Below are positions 18,336 to 26,574 of a DNA stretch of 64,000 nucleotides, in pieces (the stretch's first letter is position 1; every line of letters begins with the position of its first letter). This DNA comes from Clostridiaceae bacterium AM27-36LB (GTDB lineage: Bacteria; Bacillota; Clostridia; Lachnospirales; Lachnospiraceae). Made by a program: the position numbers and the translations under genes. The notes beneath the pieces were generated by a model. It did no database searches. It worked only from the letters and a program-made list of their open reading frames with translations, and was not told the origin of the DNA. The DNA lies in contig QUJQ01000002.1 of the NCBI GenBank assembly GCA_003480725.1, forward strand, positions 62,001-126,000, read 5' to 3'.

Positions 18336-18589
18336 TAACGGATCTCTCCTATCTGCCCCGATATTTTCATCTCATCTTCTGTATAATAGTCAATATGTAA
18401 CTGTTCTCCGCACAACGTCATCTGGCAGGTCTTGGTCTGCAGCCGGATCCGTTGCTCTGTATATTCGATAATTCCTCTATAATTCTCTATGTAAGCTTCA
18501 CTATGTCCTGTAACCGTCAGCACTGCGGCTCCCATGACCAGATCCTTAGGAAGCTTCAATTTTTCAGCCATCCGTTCCCGAAATTTCAT
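18329..18589 (-). CDS. yqfC: Sporulation protein YqfC
   Basis: 86 residues with the family's short beta-rich fold (KLKLPKDLVMG near the N-terminus, then an 'ENYRGIIEYTEQRIRL' strand pair). A GGGAG ribosome-binding site precedes the ATG. In Bacillus the yqfCD pair is under sigma-E. A minus-strand CATATAAT at 18619-18626 could be the -10 of this operon, though I cannot assign the sigma factor. First gene of the leftward run ending at the coiled-coil gene at 8807. Confidence 0.9.
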   Translation of the reverse strand: MKFRERMAEKLKLPKDLVMGAAVLTVTGHSEAYIENYRGIIEYTEQRIRLQTKTCQMTLCGEQLHIDYYTEDEMKISGQIGEIRYC

Positions 18590-18646
18590 GAGGCACTCCC
18601 GTCCGGCGGTTTTTAGATATTATATGCAGGCATTTCAGCAATCATG

Positions 18647-19180
18647 TCATCGGTATAACAGGAGACTGAACCAGGTCACCACATTTGCACCATTCATAAA
18701 AGAAATGCCATATTTTTCTGCCAGATCTGTCACAAGGATTCCGTAGCTTTCAATACATGGAAACATCTTCTCCGGGTGACGGCAGGGTGCATCCGGATAG
18801 GCACATTTTTTACAGATGGCACAGGACTCCGTAGACAACACCTGTATCGCTTCTGTCTGTTCTGCAAACAGATCCCGTACCTGACGGGTGATCTTCTCAT
18901 GCTCCATACGAGTAGCCAGTGTCTCCTCCATATTTGCAATATCATTGACCTCGGCAATGGTCGTAAAAATAAAACCACCCGTATACTGGCTGCACCGTTT
19001 CTTGCATTCTTCCACCGTTCCTACCGCTGGCGGACAGGACCAGGATTTGCCATACTGGGGACATTCTGTCTTACAGATGTAACGAACCTGATCCAGAAAT
19101 GTAATATCTGCTATATTGATAAATGCATATTCACATACAGGGAACTGTGTCAGTCCCTCTTCTATTTTCTCCTGATTCAT
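18647..19180 (-). CDS. DUF2284 cysteine-rich metal-binding protein
   Basis: 177 residues. Two cysteine clusters are visible: Cys36, Cys40, Cys49 (CPQYGKSWSCPP) with Cys59/Cys63, and Cys120, Cys123, Cys126, Cys133, Cys142. This is the DUF2284 pattern, annotated as predicted metal-binding and likely to hold an Fe-S cluster. Function unknown. It follows the Lrp-type regulator by 19 bp and is probably co-transcribed with it. Confidence 0.88.
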   Translation of the reverse strand: MNQEKIEEGLTQFPVCEYAFINIADITFLDQVRYICKTECPQYGKSWSCPPAVGTVEECKKRCSQYTGGFIFTTIAEVNDIANMEETLATRMEHEKITRQVRDLFAEQTEAIQVLSTESCAICKKCAYPDAPCRHPEKMFPCIESYGILVTDLAEKYGISFMNGANVVTWFSLLLYR

Positions 19181-19199
19181 GGTAATTCCTCTTTCACGC

Positions 19200-19658
19200 T
19201 TATAAGCGAAGACCTTTGATGTCCTTTACTCTGGATAAAATGATATTTGTGCTGCACTCCAGCACACCGGGAAGATAATCCATCGTTCCATGAAGAAGCT
19301 GTTCCAGTTCTTCCTGAGAGGGACTGACTGCATGTACGTGAAGCCTGCTTTTCCCTGTCACACGATAAATCTGTGTAACGGTGTCATTCTTTTCCAATAT
19401 GGAGATCACTTCTTCCAGTGTATCCGGCACGGTCTCAATTTCAAAATAACAGGAAATCGCACCACTGATTTTCTGTGGATTAATGATCGTTGTGTATTCC
19501 TCAATGATTCCTTTCTTTTCCAGTGCCTGTACTCGCATCTTCACCGCAACTCTCGAGATTCCAACCTGCTGTCCGATCTCCGAATACGGCATCCTTGCAT
19601 TCTGAATTAAACACCTTATGATCTTCTGATCAAGATCATCCAGTCCATCTAAAAACAT
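19200..19658 (-). CDS. Lrp/AsnC-family transcriptional regulator
   Basis: 152 residues. An AsnC-type helix-turn-helix occupies about residues 5-55 ('YSEIGQQVGISRVAVKMRVQ' region), followed by the RAM ligand-binding domain. Members sense amino acids or other small effectors and form dimers to octamers. It is divergent from the MATE exporter; the two promoters' -35 boxes lie 13 bp apart, so this protein is the natural candidate to control both directions (inference). Confidence 0.93.
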   Translation of the reverse strand: MFLDGLDDLDQKIIRCLIQNARMPYSEIGQQVGISRVAVKMRVQALEKKGIIEEYTTIINPQKISGAISCYFEIETVPDTLEEVISILEKNDTVTQIYRVTGKSRLHVHAVSPSQEELEQLLHGTMDYLPGVLECSTNIILSRVKDIKGLRL

Positions 19659-19686
19659 CCTTCAGACCTCCTGCTTTTATCTATTC

Positions 19687-19716
19687 ATTATAGCCCTGTC
19701 ATTTCTCTTCCGTCAA
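19687..19716 (-). promoter_or_regulatory. Promoter of the Lrp-DUF2284 operon
   Basis: Minus-strand -35 TTGACG (19711-19716), 18-bp spacer, -10 TATAAT (19687-19692). It lies just upstream of the Lrp gene start. Confidence 0.7.
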
Positions 19717-19729
19717 CCAGATGAAAGGA

Positions 19730-19758
19730 TTGACGTCTCTTTCATTTCATTCTATACT
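19730..19758 (+). promoter_or_regulatory. Promoter of the MATE exporter gene
   Basis: -35 TTGACG (19730-19735), 17-bp spacer, -10 TATACT (19753-19758). Its -35 faces that of the divergent Lrp promoter across 13 bp, forming the inverted pair CGTCAA...TTGACG. Confidence 0.7.
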
Positions 19759-19813
19759 ATAATTACATTTGTTAATTTATACATTACGTTTCGATAGTAA
19801 AGGGATAATAATT

Positions 19814-21160
19814 ATGGAACACGAACTGACTAAAGGACCTGTGATGAAGACCATGCTGCTTTTCGCAATACCGATGATTCTGGGTGATCTGCTCCAGCAA
19901 TGCTACAATATCGCTGACACACTGATCGTAGGACGATTTTTAGGCGCAGATGCACTGGCAGCCGTCGGATCCGCCTTCGCACTTATGACATTTCTCACAT
20001 CAATCCTGCTGGGACTTGCCATGGGAAGCGGCACCGTCTTCTCCATCCGCTACGGAAGAAAAGATATGACCGGCTTAAAAGAATGTATCCTTGCTTCTTT
20101 TGTGCTGCTGGCAGTGATCAATCTGATCCTGAACCTTCTGATCTTCATCGGAATCGATGGCATCATCTGGTTTTTGCGTACTCCGGAAGAATTAAAAGGA
20201 CTGATGCATGAGTATCTGATCGTGATCTTTGCAGGACTCACCGCTATCTTTCTCTACAATTTTTTCGCATCTCTGCTTCGGTCTCTGGGAAATTCCATAG
20301 TACCACTGGTATTTCTCGCCATCTCCGCCGGACTTAACATTGTCCTGGACCTGTGGTTTGTGATCGGTCTTAAATGGGGTGTCTCCGGAGCCGCACAGGC
20401 AACGGTTATCGCCCAGTATGTATCCGGCATTGGCATTGCTCTGTTTACCTTCATCAAATACCCGGATCTGCTGAAAAAGACACCCGATGTGCATCTGAAA
20501 AAAGAACGTTTCCGCGAGATCACCAGCTTCTCGGCTCTTACCTGTCTGCAACAGTCCATTATGAATTTTGGTATTCTGACCGTACAGGGTCTGGTCAACA
20601 GCTTTGGCACTACCATCATGGCAGCATTTGCCGCAGCGGTGAAGATCGATGCATTTGCCTATCTTCCCGTACAGGATTTCGGAAATGCATTTTCCATCTT
20701 TATTGCCCAGAACTATGGGGCAAGACAGCCGGAGCGCATCAAAAAAGGAATCCGAACAGCGGTCATTACTTCCCTGTCCTTCGGACTCCTTCTGTCCATT
20801 CTGGTATGCTTATTTGCAGCCCCTCTGATGAGTCTGTTTATCGATGCATCTGAAACAGCTGTCATCGCAGAAGGTGTTCGCTATCTTCATATTGAAGGTG
20901 CCTTCTATTTCGCCATTGGTGGCCTGTTCCTGCTCTACGGACTCTACCGCGCACTGGCAAAACCAGGCATGTCGGTAGTGTTGACTATCATATCCCTGGG
21001 AACCCGTGTAGCTCTGGCCTATGCTCTGTCTGCCATTCCATCCATAGGGGTGGTCGGCATCTGGTGGTCTGTTCCCATTGGCTGGTTCCTGGCAGATGCT
21101 CTTGGTGTGATCTACTACATATTAAAAGTCAATAACAAAGACTTCACTGCCACCACATAA
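19814..21160 (+). CDS. MATE-family multidrug/metabolite exporter
   Basis: 448 residues from the ATG at 19814 (AAAGGG nine bases upstream); a longer frame starts at 19769 but adds non-conserved residues. Twelve transmembrane segments; the family's N-terminal 'PMILGDLLQQCYNIADTLIV' region and a second homologous half near residue 240 are clear. It exports cationic drugs or metabolites by Na+ or H+ antiport; the substrate is unknown. Divergent from an Lrp-type regulator. The last 46 bp overlap a small convergent gene. Confidence 0.94.
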   Translation: MEHELTKGPVMKTMLLFAIPMILGDLLQQCYNIADTLIVGRFLGADALAAVGSAFALMTFLTSILLGLAMGSGTVFSIRYGRKDMTGLKECILASFVLLAVINLILNLLIFIGIDGIIWFLRTPEELKGLMHEYLIVIFAGLTAIFLYNFFASLLRSLGNSIVPLVFLAISAGLNIVLDLWFVIGLKWGVSGAAQATVIAQYVSGIGIALFTFIKYPDLLKKTPDVHLKKERFREITSFSALTCLQQSIMNFGILTVQGLVNSFGTTIMAAFAAAVKIDAFAYLPVQDFGNAFSIFIAQNYGARQPERIKKGIRTAVITSLSFGLLLSILVCLFAAPLMSLFIDASETAVIAEGVRYLHIEGAFYFAIGGLFLLYGLYRALAKPGMSVVLTIISLGTRVALAYALSAIPSIGVVGIWWSVPIGWFLADALGVIYYILKVNNKDFTATT

Positions 21161-21375
21161 AGTGCTGCAGCAATAATAATTTCAAGATAACTCATCACAG
21201 TTTTGCCAACCTTTCGATCTCTGAAGCTGAACATGATTGATAATGTTGCCATTGTGGCATACATTCCACTTTCTGCCAGATTTCCCGGCAGAATGCGAAA
21301 CCATGAAAGTACAGAAAATACAATAAATAATACAATTAACACGACCATTAGGGTTTCTTTATTTTCTTTGAACAT
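21115..21375 (-). CDS. Small membrane protein of unknown function
   Basis: 86 residues, with hydrophobic segments near 9-26, 37-50 and 62-82 separated by a basic loop (SFRDRKVGK). GGAG lies 12 bases before the ATG, a little far. It starts 42 bp downstream of rlmH in the same direction and overlaps the MATE gene's end by 46 bp on the other strand. The residue composition is that of a genuine membrane protein rather than an antisense shadow. No family recognised. Confidence 0.55.
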   Translation of the reverse strand: MFKENKETLMVVLIVLFIVFSVLSWFRILPGNLAESGMYATMATLSIMFSFRDRKVGKTVMSYLEIIIAAALYVVAVKSLLLTFNM

Positions 21376-21417
21376 GTTACTATTATTCTCCTTTGGTAAT
21401 ATCTTTCCTTTACAGGA

Positions 21418-21897
21418 TCATTTATGATAGGGCTCATTGTTACGGATACGGAAACTCCGGTAGATCTGCTCCAGCAGAATCACCCGCATCAACTGATGAG
21501 GAAATGTCATTTTTGAAAAACTGAGCTTATAATCAGCTCTCTGAAGAACTGCAGGTGCCAGTCCCAGAGACCCACCGATCACAAATACGATCTGACTGAT
21601 ACCGCCTACATTCCAGCGCTCCATCTGGGCTGCCAGTTCTTCCGAATCCAGCATCTTCCCATCAATGGCAAGAGCTACCACATAAGCACTTTCTGGAATT
21701 TTCTGAAGGATCCGCACTCCTTCCTTTTCCTTGATCTGTGCGTTCAGCGTCTCGCTGGCCCCATCTGGTGTCTTCTCATCTGCCACTTCCACGATCTCCA
21801 GCTTACAATACCTGCTCAGACGCTTGGCATACTCCTTTATCGCATCTGTAAAATACTTCTCTTTGATCTTTCCTACTCCGATCACGGTAATTTTCAT
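21418..21897 (-). CDS. rlmH: 23S rRNA (pseudouridine1915-N3)-methyltransferase
   Basis: 159 residues from the ATG at 21897 ([15 protein letters not shown] upstream), the standard length. It methylates pseudouridine 1915 in helix 69 of 23S rRNA. The SPOUT fold is evident in [14 protein letters not shown] and the knot motif FVIGGSLGL; the C-terminal '[14 protein letters not shown]' is typical. It has its own extended -10 promoter and is divergent from the next membrane-protein gene. Confidence 0.97.
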   Translation of the reverse strand: MKITVIGVGKIKEKYFTDAIKEYAKRLSRYCKLEIVEVADEKTPDGASETLNAQIKEKEGVRILQKIPESAYVVALAIDGKMLDSEELAAQMERWNVGGISQIVFVIGGSLGLAPAVLQRADYKLSFSKMTFPHQLMRVILLEQIYRSFRIRNNEPYHK

Positions 21898-21921
21898 AAA
21901 ACTTATTCCTCCAACCGGATG

Positions 21922-21930
21922 ATTATAGCA
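21922..21930 (-). promoter_or_regulatory. Extended -10 promoter of rlmH
   Basis: The minus strand reads TGCTATAAT, a perfect extended -10, 25 bp from the rlmH start codon. No clear -35. Confidence 0.5.
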
Positions 21931-21948
21931 CACTTATCTGCTTTTTTG

Positions 21949-21957
21949 TGATATAAT
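21949..21957 (+). promoter_or_regulatory. Extended -10 promoter of the 22044-23100 gene pair
   Basis: The plus strand reads TGATATAAT, a perfect extended -10. The leader to the ATG at 22044 is about 80 nt. Confidence 0.5.
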
Positions 21958-22043
21958 TTTTAAGATATCTGTCGTAAATGTCTATCACACAACGCACGCT
22001 TCATGATATCTTTATACTTACATCGAAAAGGAGGACTCCTCAT

Positions 22044-22496
22044 ATGTCCACTTACAATTCTGCAAAAAACCGCCAATCTGAGACCAGATCATCTGCATGG
22101 GCCTTTTTGCTGGTGGGATGCATTGGATTTGTGATCATTCTGCTGGCACTATTAGGTGTAATTCGATTACCCTTTGGCACCTTTCCTCTATTGATCATGG
22201 AAGTGATGTTTGTCATCTTCCTTGTCATTGCAGGACTTTCCTTCAAGCATGCCATGAATATGCTGGATGAGATTTCAAGAGAAAATGATCTGGAGACCCG
22301 CATCAGAGACTGGGCAAAAGAAAATCTGACTGTTGACAGTCTCACTGTTGATGTGGACACATCCACCACGGAAGAGATGAAATACTTTATGATCACAGAG
22401 CTGATCCGTGAACGCATCATGCATGCATTCCCGGAAGTACAAGAATCTTATGCTGACGAACTGACGGAGAATTTCTATAATGAACTGTTTTCCTGA
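22044..22496 (+). CDS. Small membrane protein with cytosolic helical tail
   Basis: 150 residues from the ATG at 22044, chosen for the AAGGAGG nine bases upstream. Two transmembrane helices (about 18-40 and 46-66) are followed by a charged helical C-terminus that is probably cytosolic. No family recognised. It overlaps the following pseudouridine synthase gene by 17 bp, so the two are translationally linked. Confidence 0.75.
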   Translation: MSTYNSAKNRQSETRSSAWAFLLVGCIGFVIILLALLGVIRLPFGTFPLLIMEVMFVIFLVIAGLSFKHAMNMLDEISRENDLETRIRDWAKENLTVDSLTVDVDTSTTEEMKYFMITELIRERIMHAFPEVQESYADELTENFYNELFS

Positions 22497-23100
22497 TCCA
22501 GACAAACATTATTATATGTTCTACAAGCCCTTTGGCTGTGTGACCGCTCACAGGGATGACCTGTTTCCTGTTGTAATGGACTACTTTTCCGAACTCCATA
22601 ACGACAGACTCTCCCCTGTGGGGCGTCTTGACCGAGAGACAGAAGGGCTTCTGATCGTGACTGATGATGGCAAATGGAACCAGTATATGACCAACCCGGA
22701 ATTCCATGTGCCAAAGACCTATGAATTTGCTGCTCTTGGAACGCTTGATGCAAGGAAGTTTCAGAGACTGGCAGAAGGTGTTCTGCTGACCGGCTCAGAT
22801 ATTCCCACCAAAGGCGCAGATGTCACCATGACCGATACCTGTGTCCTCTCCGATATTCTTCCTCTCCTTCACCCGGATATGCAGAAGAAACTGGCTCATA
22901 ATCTGCCTTCTCATCCTGTTGTCATGGGGACTGTCACTATCTCTGAAGGCCGCAAACGTCAGATCCGCCGCATGCTTAAAGTCGTCGGCTGCTGTGTGAT
23001 TCGATTGAAACGGGTGTCTATGGGGGATATTGTGCTGGATGATACATTAAACCCCGGTGATTATCGGGAATTTGTGCCGGAGCCGACGATTGAAAAATAA
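22480..23100 (+). CDS. RsuA/RluE-family pseudouridine synthase lacking the S4 domain
   Basis: 206 residues. The catalytic motif GRLDRETEGLLI holds the essential Asp51, and the family's RQIRRM motif lies near the C-terminus. It isomerises uridine in rRNA; the target site cannot be told. The protein begins almost directly with the catalytic domain (YYMFYKPFGCVTA), so the N-terminal S4 RNA-binding domain of RsuA is missing. I see no frameshift that would restore it. Co-transcribed with the preceding membrane-protein gene. Confidence 0.9.
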   Translation: MNCFPDPDKHYYMFYKPFGCVTAHRDDLFPVVMDYFSELHNDRLSPVGRLDRETEGLLIVTDDGKWNQYMTNPEFHVPKTYEFAALGTLDARKFQRLAEGVLLTGSDIPTKGADVTMTDTCVLSDILPLLHPDMQKKLAHNLPSHPVVMGTVTISEGRKRQIRRMLKVVGCCVIRLKRVSMGDIVLDDTLNPGDYREFVPEPTIEK

Positions 23101-23266
23101 ATCTTTATGTCAAACGAACTTCTATTTGGGCAGCCAAACCTTTTTTGTCCGTTGGCTGCCTAATCTCATTATTCCTTGAACCTTTTCCTAGCATACTACA
23201 ATATATAAGTGTAAGGGCAAAACCTTATGGCCGGCGAAAAAGGAAACAGACAAAGGAGAATTTGTG

Positions 23267-23806
23267 ATGGACCAACATGAATTCGAGCAGTTTGTCCTGG
23301 AAAACGGAAAAAATATCCTGCGATTCTGCAGATTGACCTGTCAGGATACCGAATCAGGAGACGAGTTATACCAGGACACTATGCTCAAGCTGCTGGGCAA
23401 ACGACAGCAATTGGACAGCCAGCAAAATGTACAAAGCTACGCGCTGTCCATATCCATCTTACTATGGAAAAACAAAAAGAAAAAATATGCAAACCGGAAC
23501 CGGCTTATACCAATGGAAAGCATGGATGCCATGGAGCATGACAAGATTTCTGAATTAAAAGAAGAATCCGCTCCATCTCCGGAAACATGTATTTTGCAGG
23601 CAGACGAAAAGAAAATGATCCAAAAGATTGTCGCTGATCTGCCTGAAAAATTCAGAATTCCGATCCACTTATACTATTCTGCTGATCTGTCTATACAAGA
23701 GATTGCAGAAACCTTAAAGATACCGGAAGGAACCGTGAAAAGCCGCTTGAACAAGGCAAGACAGTTATTAAAAAAAGAACTGGAGGAAATAGGATATGAC
23801 AGATGA
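23267..23806 (+). CDS. ECF-type RNA polymerase sigma factor
   Basis: 179 residues from the ATG at 23267 (AAAGGAGAA eight bases upstream; an in-frame GTG lies one codon earlier). It has a sigma region 2 of the sigma-70 ECF type (GDELYQDTMLKLL) and region 4 near 140-170 (IQEIAETLKIPEGTVKSRL). Region 3 is absent, as in all ECF factors. It overlaps the next gene by 11 bp. That gene encodes a membrane protein likely to be its anti-sigma factor. The signal and regulon are unknown. Confidence 0.92.
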   Translation: MDQHEFEQFVLENGKNILRFCRLTCQDTESGDELYQDTMLKLLGKRQQLDSQQNVQSYALSISILLWKNKKKKYANRNRLIPMESMDAMEHDKISELKEESAPSPETCILQADEKKMIQKIVADLPEKFRIPIHLYYSADLSIQEIAETLKIPEGTVKSRLNKARQLLKKELEEIGYDR

Positions 23807-24944
23807 AAAACTGGACCTGCTCTTAAGACAGGCTCTCAATCTGGAGATTGCTGACCATGATATTCAAATTGATGCTGCAAAAATAAAATCAGATAGAAAC
23901 ACAACCTCTTGGAAATATTGGAAACATTTCCCTGCTGCTGCCGCTTCTGTTGCTGTTCTCACACTATCTTCCATGATGGTCTGTGCTGCGTGGCACTATC
24001 TTTCAGCAAAAGATGTAGCCGGTAAAGCAGCTGATCCACATCTTGCACAGGAATTTGAACAGAATAACTGGATTGATGGATGTGAAACACAGATTTATGG
24101 AGATTATAATATTACGCTTTTAGGAATCGTCTCTGGAAACGAAATCTCTTCCCATCTGTCCAAGGATGATTCAGGAAATATCGATGGCGATAAAACTTAT
24201 GTGGCAGTGGCAATCTCCCATTCAGATTGTAGTCCTATGCCAGATCCTCTGAATGCAGGGGCTGATTCTGTGCAGTTTTATGTATCACCTTATATAAAGG
24301 GACTGGATCCTGCCAAATATAATATATCCGTTTTGGGCGTCAACAACACCGTTTTCCTTTCAGATGGAATCCAGTATCAATTACTTGGAATGGATACGAT
24401 TGCAGCTTTTGCCGGTCAGGGCATCTACCTTGGAGTGTCCGAAGGCAGCAATTACAATGCTAATGCTTACCTGTATGATTCTGCCAGCGGAACTCTGACC
24501 AGAAATGAATCCTTTAACGGTGTAAATGCACTCTTTACGCTCCCAGTTGACCCGACTATGGGAGATTCTGAAAAGGCAACCAATCTTATAGACGCGATGG
24601 ATCACTATGAGTCCGGCGGAGAATCCACCATAATCTTATCAGAAGCAGACCGCTGGCTGAACAGCATTACCCCTGAAACCATTGGCGAAAATGCCGTACC
24701 GCTGGAAAGCAGTCGAAAAACCGTCAGCACAGACGAATTTTTCCAATATACAGGGAACGATGTATCCAATGATTCCGATACCGGCTCTCTCATTCTGAAA
24801 GAATACTTTCCAGATGGCCCAGGCATGAGTGAATGGATGACCAAATCCAGCACCTCTATGGAGGATGCTTTTGTGGAGACCTACACCCTGAACAAAGATG
24901 GAACCATCACCATCTTGAAATATGTACCCAATCTGAATAAATAA
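23796..24944 (+). CDS. DUF4179-type membrane protein, putative anti-sigma factor
   Basis: 382 residues. A short cytosolic N-terminus (about 1-45) that could bind the sigma factor is followed by one transmembrane helix (about 46-66, AAAASVAVLTLSSMMVCAAW) and a roughly 310-residue external domain. The N-terminus lacks the HxxxCxxC zinc motif of classical ZAS anti-sigma factors. DUF4179-like proteins are regularly paired with ECF factors in Clostridia. The start overlaps the sigma gene by 11 bp. The anti-sigma role is inferred from position and topology. Confidence 0.78.
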   Translation: MTDEKLDLLLRQALNLEIADHDIQIDAAKIKSDRNTTSWKYWKHFPAAAASVAVLTLSSMMVCAAWHYLSAKDVAGKAADPHLAQEFEQNNWIDGCETQIYGDYNITLLGIVSGNEISSHLSKDDSGNIDGDKTYVAVAISHSDCSPMPDPLNAGADSVQFYVSPYIKGLDPAKYNISVLGVNNTVFLSDGIQYQLLGMDTIAAFAGQGIYLGVSEGSNYNANAYLYDSASGTLTRNESFNGVNALFTLPVDPTMGDSEKATNLIDAMDHYESGGESTIILSEADRWLNSITPETIGENAVPLESSRKTVSTDEFFQYTGNDVSNDSDTGSLILKEYFPDGPGMSEWMTKSSTSMEDAFVETYTLNKDGTITILKYVPNLNK

Positions 24945-24949
24945 GTTAT

Positions 24950-24986
24950 AAGCTATCATTTATAGATCATCTATGAGTGATAGCTT
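24950..24986 (+). terminator. Hairpin after the sigma/anti-sigma operon, possible terminator
   Basis: A 9-bp stem AAGCTATCA/TGATAGCTT (24950-24958 and 24978-24986) has a further 6-bp pairing (ATAGAT/ATCTAT) inside the loop. It begins five bases after the stop codon. The following T-tract is poor (CTGCTTTG), so terminator efficiency is doubtful. Confidence 0.45.
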
Positions 24987-25038
24987 CTGCTTTGTCAATC
25001 AATCCCATAAAAATTTAAACTAAACAACTTCTGCTATT

Positions 25039-25125
25039 GGAGCGGGCAATAAGGAAGGGCTGTGTGAGCAGAACGGACACCATCAAGGTGTACGGTCTGA
25101 ACACACAGCCCTTTATTATTGCTCC
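25039..25125. other. Long imperfect hairpin between convergent operons
   Basis: Four nested paired segments span 87 bp: GGAGC/GCTCC (25039-25043, 25121-25125), CAATAA/TTATTG, a perfect 10-bp GGGCTGTGTG/CACACAGCCC (25057-25066, 25102-25111) and an apical ACACC/GGTGT (25077-25081, 25087-25091) with a 5-nt loop. It lies between the anti-sigma gene and the nfnB stop. It could serve as a bidirectional terminator, a structured RNA or a mobile-element relic; no T-tract decides it. Confidence 0.5.
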
Positions 25126-25185
25126 GATACACTACATACAGTAGTTATCTATGAGTGGCGTCACATGAATCCTGCGTACCACAAC

Positions 25186-26574
25186 TTATTTCTGGCTCAG
25201 ATATTCATGAATACCTTTTGCACCAGCTTTACCAGCACCCATTGCAAGGATAACGGTAGCCGCACCAGTTACAGCGTCTCCACCAGCATATACGCCCTCT
25301 TTGGAGGTTGCACCGGTCTCTTCGGTAGCTACGATACATTTTCTCTTGTTGATCTCAAGACCCTTGGTTGTGGAGGAGATCAGCGGGTTCGGGGAAGTAC
25401 CCAGGGACATGATAACGGTATCGCAGTCGATCACGAACTCAGATCCCGGAACTTCTACCGGACGACGTCTTCCGGATGCATCCGGCTCACCCAGTTCCAT
25501 TTTAATACATTTTACACCTTTCACCCAGTCATTCTCATCAACGAGAATCTCTACCGGATTGGTCAGAAGGTCAAAGATGATACCTTCTTCTTTAGCGTGA
25601 TGAACTTCCTCTTTACGAGCCGGAAGCTCTTCCTCACTTCTTCTGTATACGATATGAGTCTCACCGCCAAGACGAAGTGCTGTACGGGCAGCATCCATAG
25701 CAACGTTACCACCACCAACTACAACAACTTTCTTGCCGTGTACGATCGGGGTATCATAACTCTCATCAAATGCTTTCATCAGGTTGTTTCTGGTCAGGAA
25801 CTCGTTTGCAGACAGAACACCACAAGCGGTCTCACCCGGAATACCCATGAATTTCGGAAGACCTGCACCGGAACCGATGAATACTGCATCGAATCCTTCG
25901 TTCTCGATCAGCTCATCGATGGTAACCGTCTTACCGATGATAACATCAGTCTCGATCTTAACGCCGAGAGATTTTACGTTCTCAACTTCCGGTGCAACTA
26001 CGCGATCTTTCGGAAGACGGAACTCCGGAATACCATATACAAGTACTCCACCTGCTTTATGTAATGCCTCGAAGATGGTTACATCATAACCAAGTTTTGC
26101 AAGATCTCCTGCACAGGTCAGACCGGAAGGACCGGAACCGATAACAGCAACTTTCTTGCCATTCTTCTCAGCCGGAGCCTGCGGTTTGATACCGTTCTCT
26201 CTTGCCCAGTCAGCTACGAAACGCTCCAGTTTACCGATAGCAACCGGCTCACCTTTGATTCCACGGATACATTTTCCTTCGCACTGGCTCTCCTGCGGAC
26301 AAACACGTCCACATACTGCCGGAAGTGCGGAAGACTGGCTGATGATCTTGAATGCTTCCTCGAAGTTTCCTTCTTTTACTTCTGCGATGAATGCCGGGAT
26401 ATCAATAGATACCGGACAACCCTCTACACATTTCGGTTTTTTACAGTTCAGACAACGAGCAGCTTCCTCCATTGCCTCTTCTTTATTGTAACCGTAGCAT
26501 ACTTCGTCAAAGTTAGTAGCACGAACCTGCGGGTTCTGCTCTCTGACTACTACTCTTGTTAATCCGTTAGCCAT
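25186..26574 (-). CDS. nfnB: NfnAB electron-bifurcating transhydrogenase, large subunit (GltD-like)
   Basis: 462 residues. The N-terminal ferredoxin-like region has eight cysteines for two [4Fe-4S] clusters (Cys41, 44, 49, 53 and Cys88, 92, 98, 102). An FAD-binding GSGPSG follows at 146-151 and an NADP-binding GGGNVAMDAA near 290. The sequence is often annotated as glutamate synthase small subunit, but no large GOGAT subunit is nearby, while the small NfnA subunit immediately precedes it (1-bp overlap, TAATG). The complex couples NADH and reduced ferredoxin to NADPH production, bifurcating at the FAD in this subunit. Confidence 0.9.
   Translation of the reverse strand: MANGLTRVVVREQNPQVRATNFDEVCYGYNKEEAMEEAARCLNCKKPKCVEGCPVSIDIPAFIAEVKEGNFEEAFKIISQSSALPAVCGRVCPQESQCEGKCIRGIKGEPVAIGKLERFVADWARENGIKPQAPAEKNGKKVAVIGSGPSGLTCAGDLAKLGYDVTIFEALHKAGGVLVYGIPEFRLPKDRVVAPEVENVKSLGVKIETDVIIGKTVTIDELIENEGFDAVFIGSGAGLPKFMGIPGETACGVLSANEFLTRNNLMKAFDESYDTPIVHGKKVVVVGGGNVAMDAARTALRLGGETHIVYRRSEEELPARKEEVHHAKEEGIIFDLLTNPVEILVDENDWVKGVKCIKMELGEPDASGRRRPVEVPGSEFVIDCDTVIMSLGTSPNPLISSTTKGLEINKRKCIVATEETGATSKEGVYAGGDAVTGAATVILAMGAGKAGAKGIHEYLSQK

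Noticed and set aside
23129..23160. 9-bp inverted repeat GGCAGCCAA/TTGGCTGCC after the pseudouridine synthase gene, possible terminator
   Set aside because: The loop is large (14 nt) and no T-tract follows on either strand, so I do not call it a terminator.
23170..23215. Possible sigma-A promoter (TTGAAC with CAATAT) before the ECF sigma gene
   Set aside because: The -10 is weak and alternatives with different spacing are equally good. I could not choose one and see no clear ECF-type -35 either.
25165..26064. 300-codon plus-strand frame opposite nfnB
   Set aside because: A shadow of the conserved nfnB sequence; the peptide has low-complexity Ser/Thr/Cys content and no recognisable motif.
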